The notes under the pieces: model-generated | The model's input: only the letters and a program-made list of their open reading frames with translations | The model's database searches: none | Told to the model about the DNA's origin: nothing | Shown here: in pieces, positions 5,352-5,492 of the stretch | How positions within the stretch are numbered: position 1 is the first letter of the stretch | Layout: each line of letters begins with the position of its first letter | Position numbers and translations under genes: made by a program | Origin: Alphaproteobacteria bacterium | GTDB taxonomy: Bacteria > Pseudomonadota > Alphaproteobacteria > Rhizobiales > Devosiaceae | DNA length: 5,492 nucleotides | Assembly: GCA_013152625.1 (NCBI GenBank) | Contig: JAADFY010000103.1 | Span: 1 to 5,492 of the forward strand | Direction of reading: 5' to 3'

Positions 5352-5399
5352 CGGGGCGTTGCCCCGGCCTCCGCGGGGGCGCCGCATAGGCGGCGCTCC
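5352..5399. repeat. Two adjacent strong GC hairpins, possible dispersed palindromic repeat
   Basis: CGGGGC-gtt-GCCCCG at 5352-5366 is a 6-bp stem with a 3-nt loop. Ten bases further, 5376-5399 form a 10-bp stem (one G-U pair) around the loop ATAG, with the perfect core GCGCCGC/GCGGCGC. Nothing in the region reads as a convincing gene: the minus strand has only a 38-codon frame (5347-5463) with a composition typical of translated GC repeats. Back-to-back palindromes in an intergenic space are typical of REP/BIME-like elements. The region lies between the 7-bp inverted repeat CGCTCAC (5338-5344) and GTGAGCG (5472-5478). Whether it recurs in the genome cannot be seen here. Confidence 0.45.
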
Positions 5400-5464
5400 G
5401 TCCTCGTAGGTTCCTTAATGGCGGCTGCTCACATAGAGGCTCGCACCTCGCCGTGCCTGGCATG

Positions 5465-5470
5465 TATAAT
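5465..5470 (+). promoter_or_regulatory. TATAAT -10-like hexamer near the window end
   Basis: A perfect TATAAT, preceded directly by TG, lies 22 bases before the window end. No TTGACA-like -35 is found 16-18 nt upstream (the bases there are GC-rich), so support is weak. It could be the promoter of a gene starting beyond the window. Confidence 0.25.
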
Positions 5471-5492
5471 TGTGAGCGTGGGTGTTCTTTCA

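Noticed and set aside
5347..5463. 38-codon minus-strand frame near the window end
   Set aside because: Its composition follows from the palindromic GC repeat it covers, and there is no clear ribosome-binding site or recognised family.

Overview
The window is a GC-rich chromosomal stretch with every recognisable gene on the + strand. Gene content and order point to an alphaproteobacterium, most likely Hyphomicrobiales (Rhizobiales). The clues are an isoleucyl-tRNA synthetase C-terminus with a degenerate zinc motif (CARSWK), a DUF2336 gene, a full CtrA-type box (TTAA-N7-TTAAC), and the rluB-rsmD pairing. The genus cannot be named from sequence alone.

Layout. (1) 1-1559, protein synthesis and export: the 3' end of ileS overlaps lspA (lipoprotein signal peptidase II) by 4 nt. 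After a 134-bp gap comes a small lipoprotein of unknown function, itself a likely LspA substrate. (2) 1609-4039, rRNA modification: an RluB-type 23S pseudouridine synthase, the 16S m2G966 methyltransferase RsmD, and a MOSC-domain protein 13 nt behind rsmD. (3) 4040-4155, an intergenic promoter region with an exact CtrA full site that overlaps the MOSC stop codon. (4) 4156-5304, an uncharacterised DUF2336 protein that is probably the target of that site. (5) 5305-5492, no convincing gene: two T6 runs, two strong GC hairpins and a TATAAT hexamer, possibly a dispersed palindromic repeat plus the promoter region of a gene beyond the window.

The most notable structure is a 236-bp element between rluB and rsmD. 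It is bounded by near-perfect 32-bp inverted repeats (29 of 32 matching) and flanked by TA on both sides. It looks like a MITE (small non-autonomous transposon, TA-target type) inserted into a formerly tight rluB-rsmD junction: removing it leaves 8 nt between the rluB stop and the rsmD start. Its right arm ends 3 nt before the rsmD start codon, so the transcript could form a long hairpin over the rsmD ribosome-binding region. The second notable signal is the CtrA box, which suggests cell-cycle control of a DUF2336 protein of unknown function.
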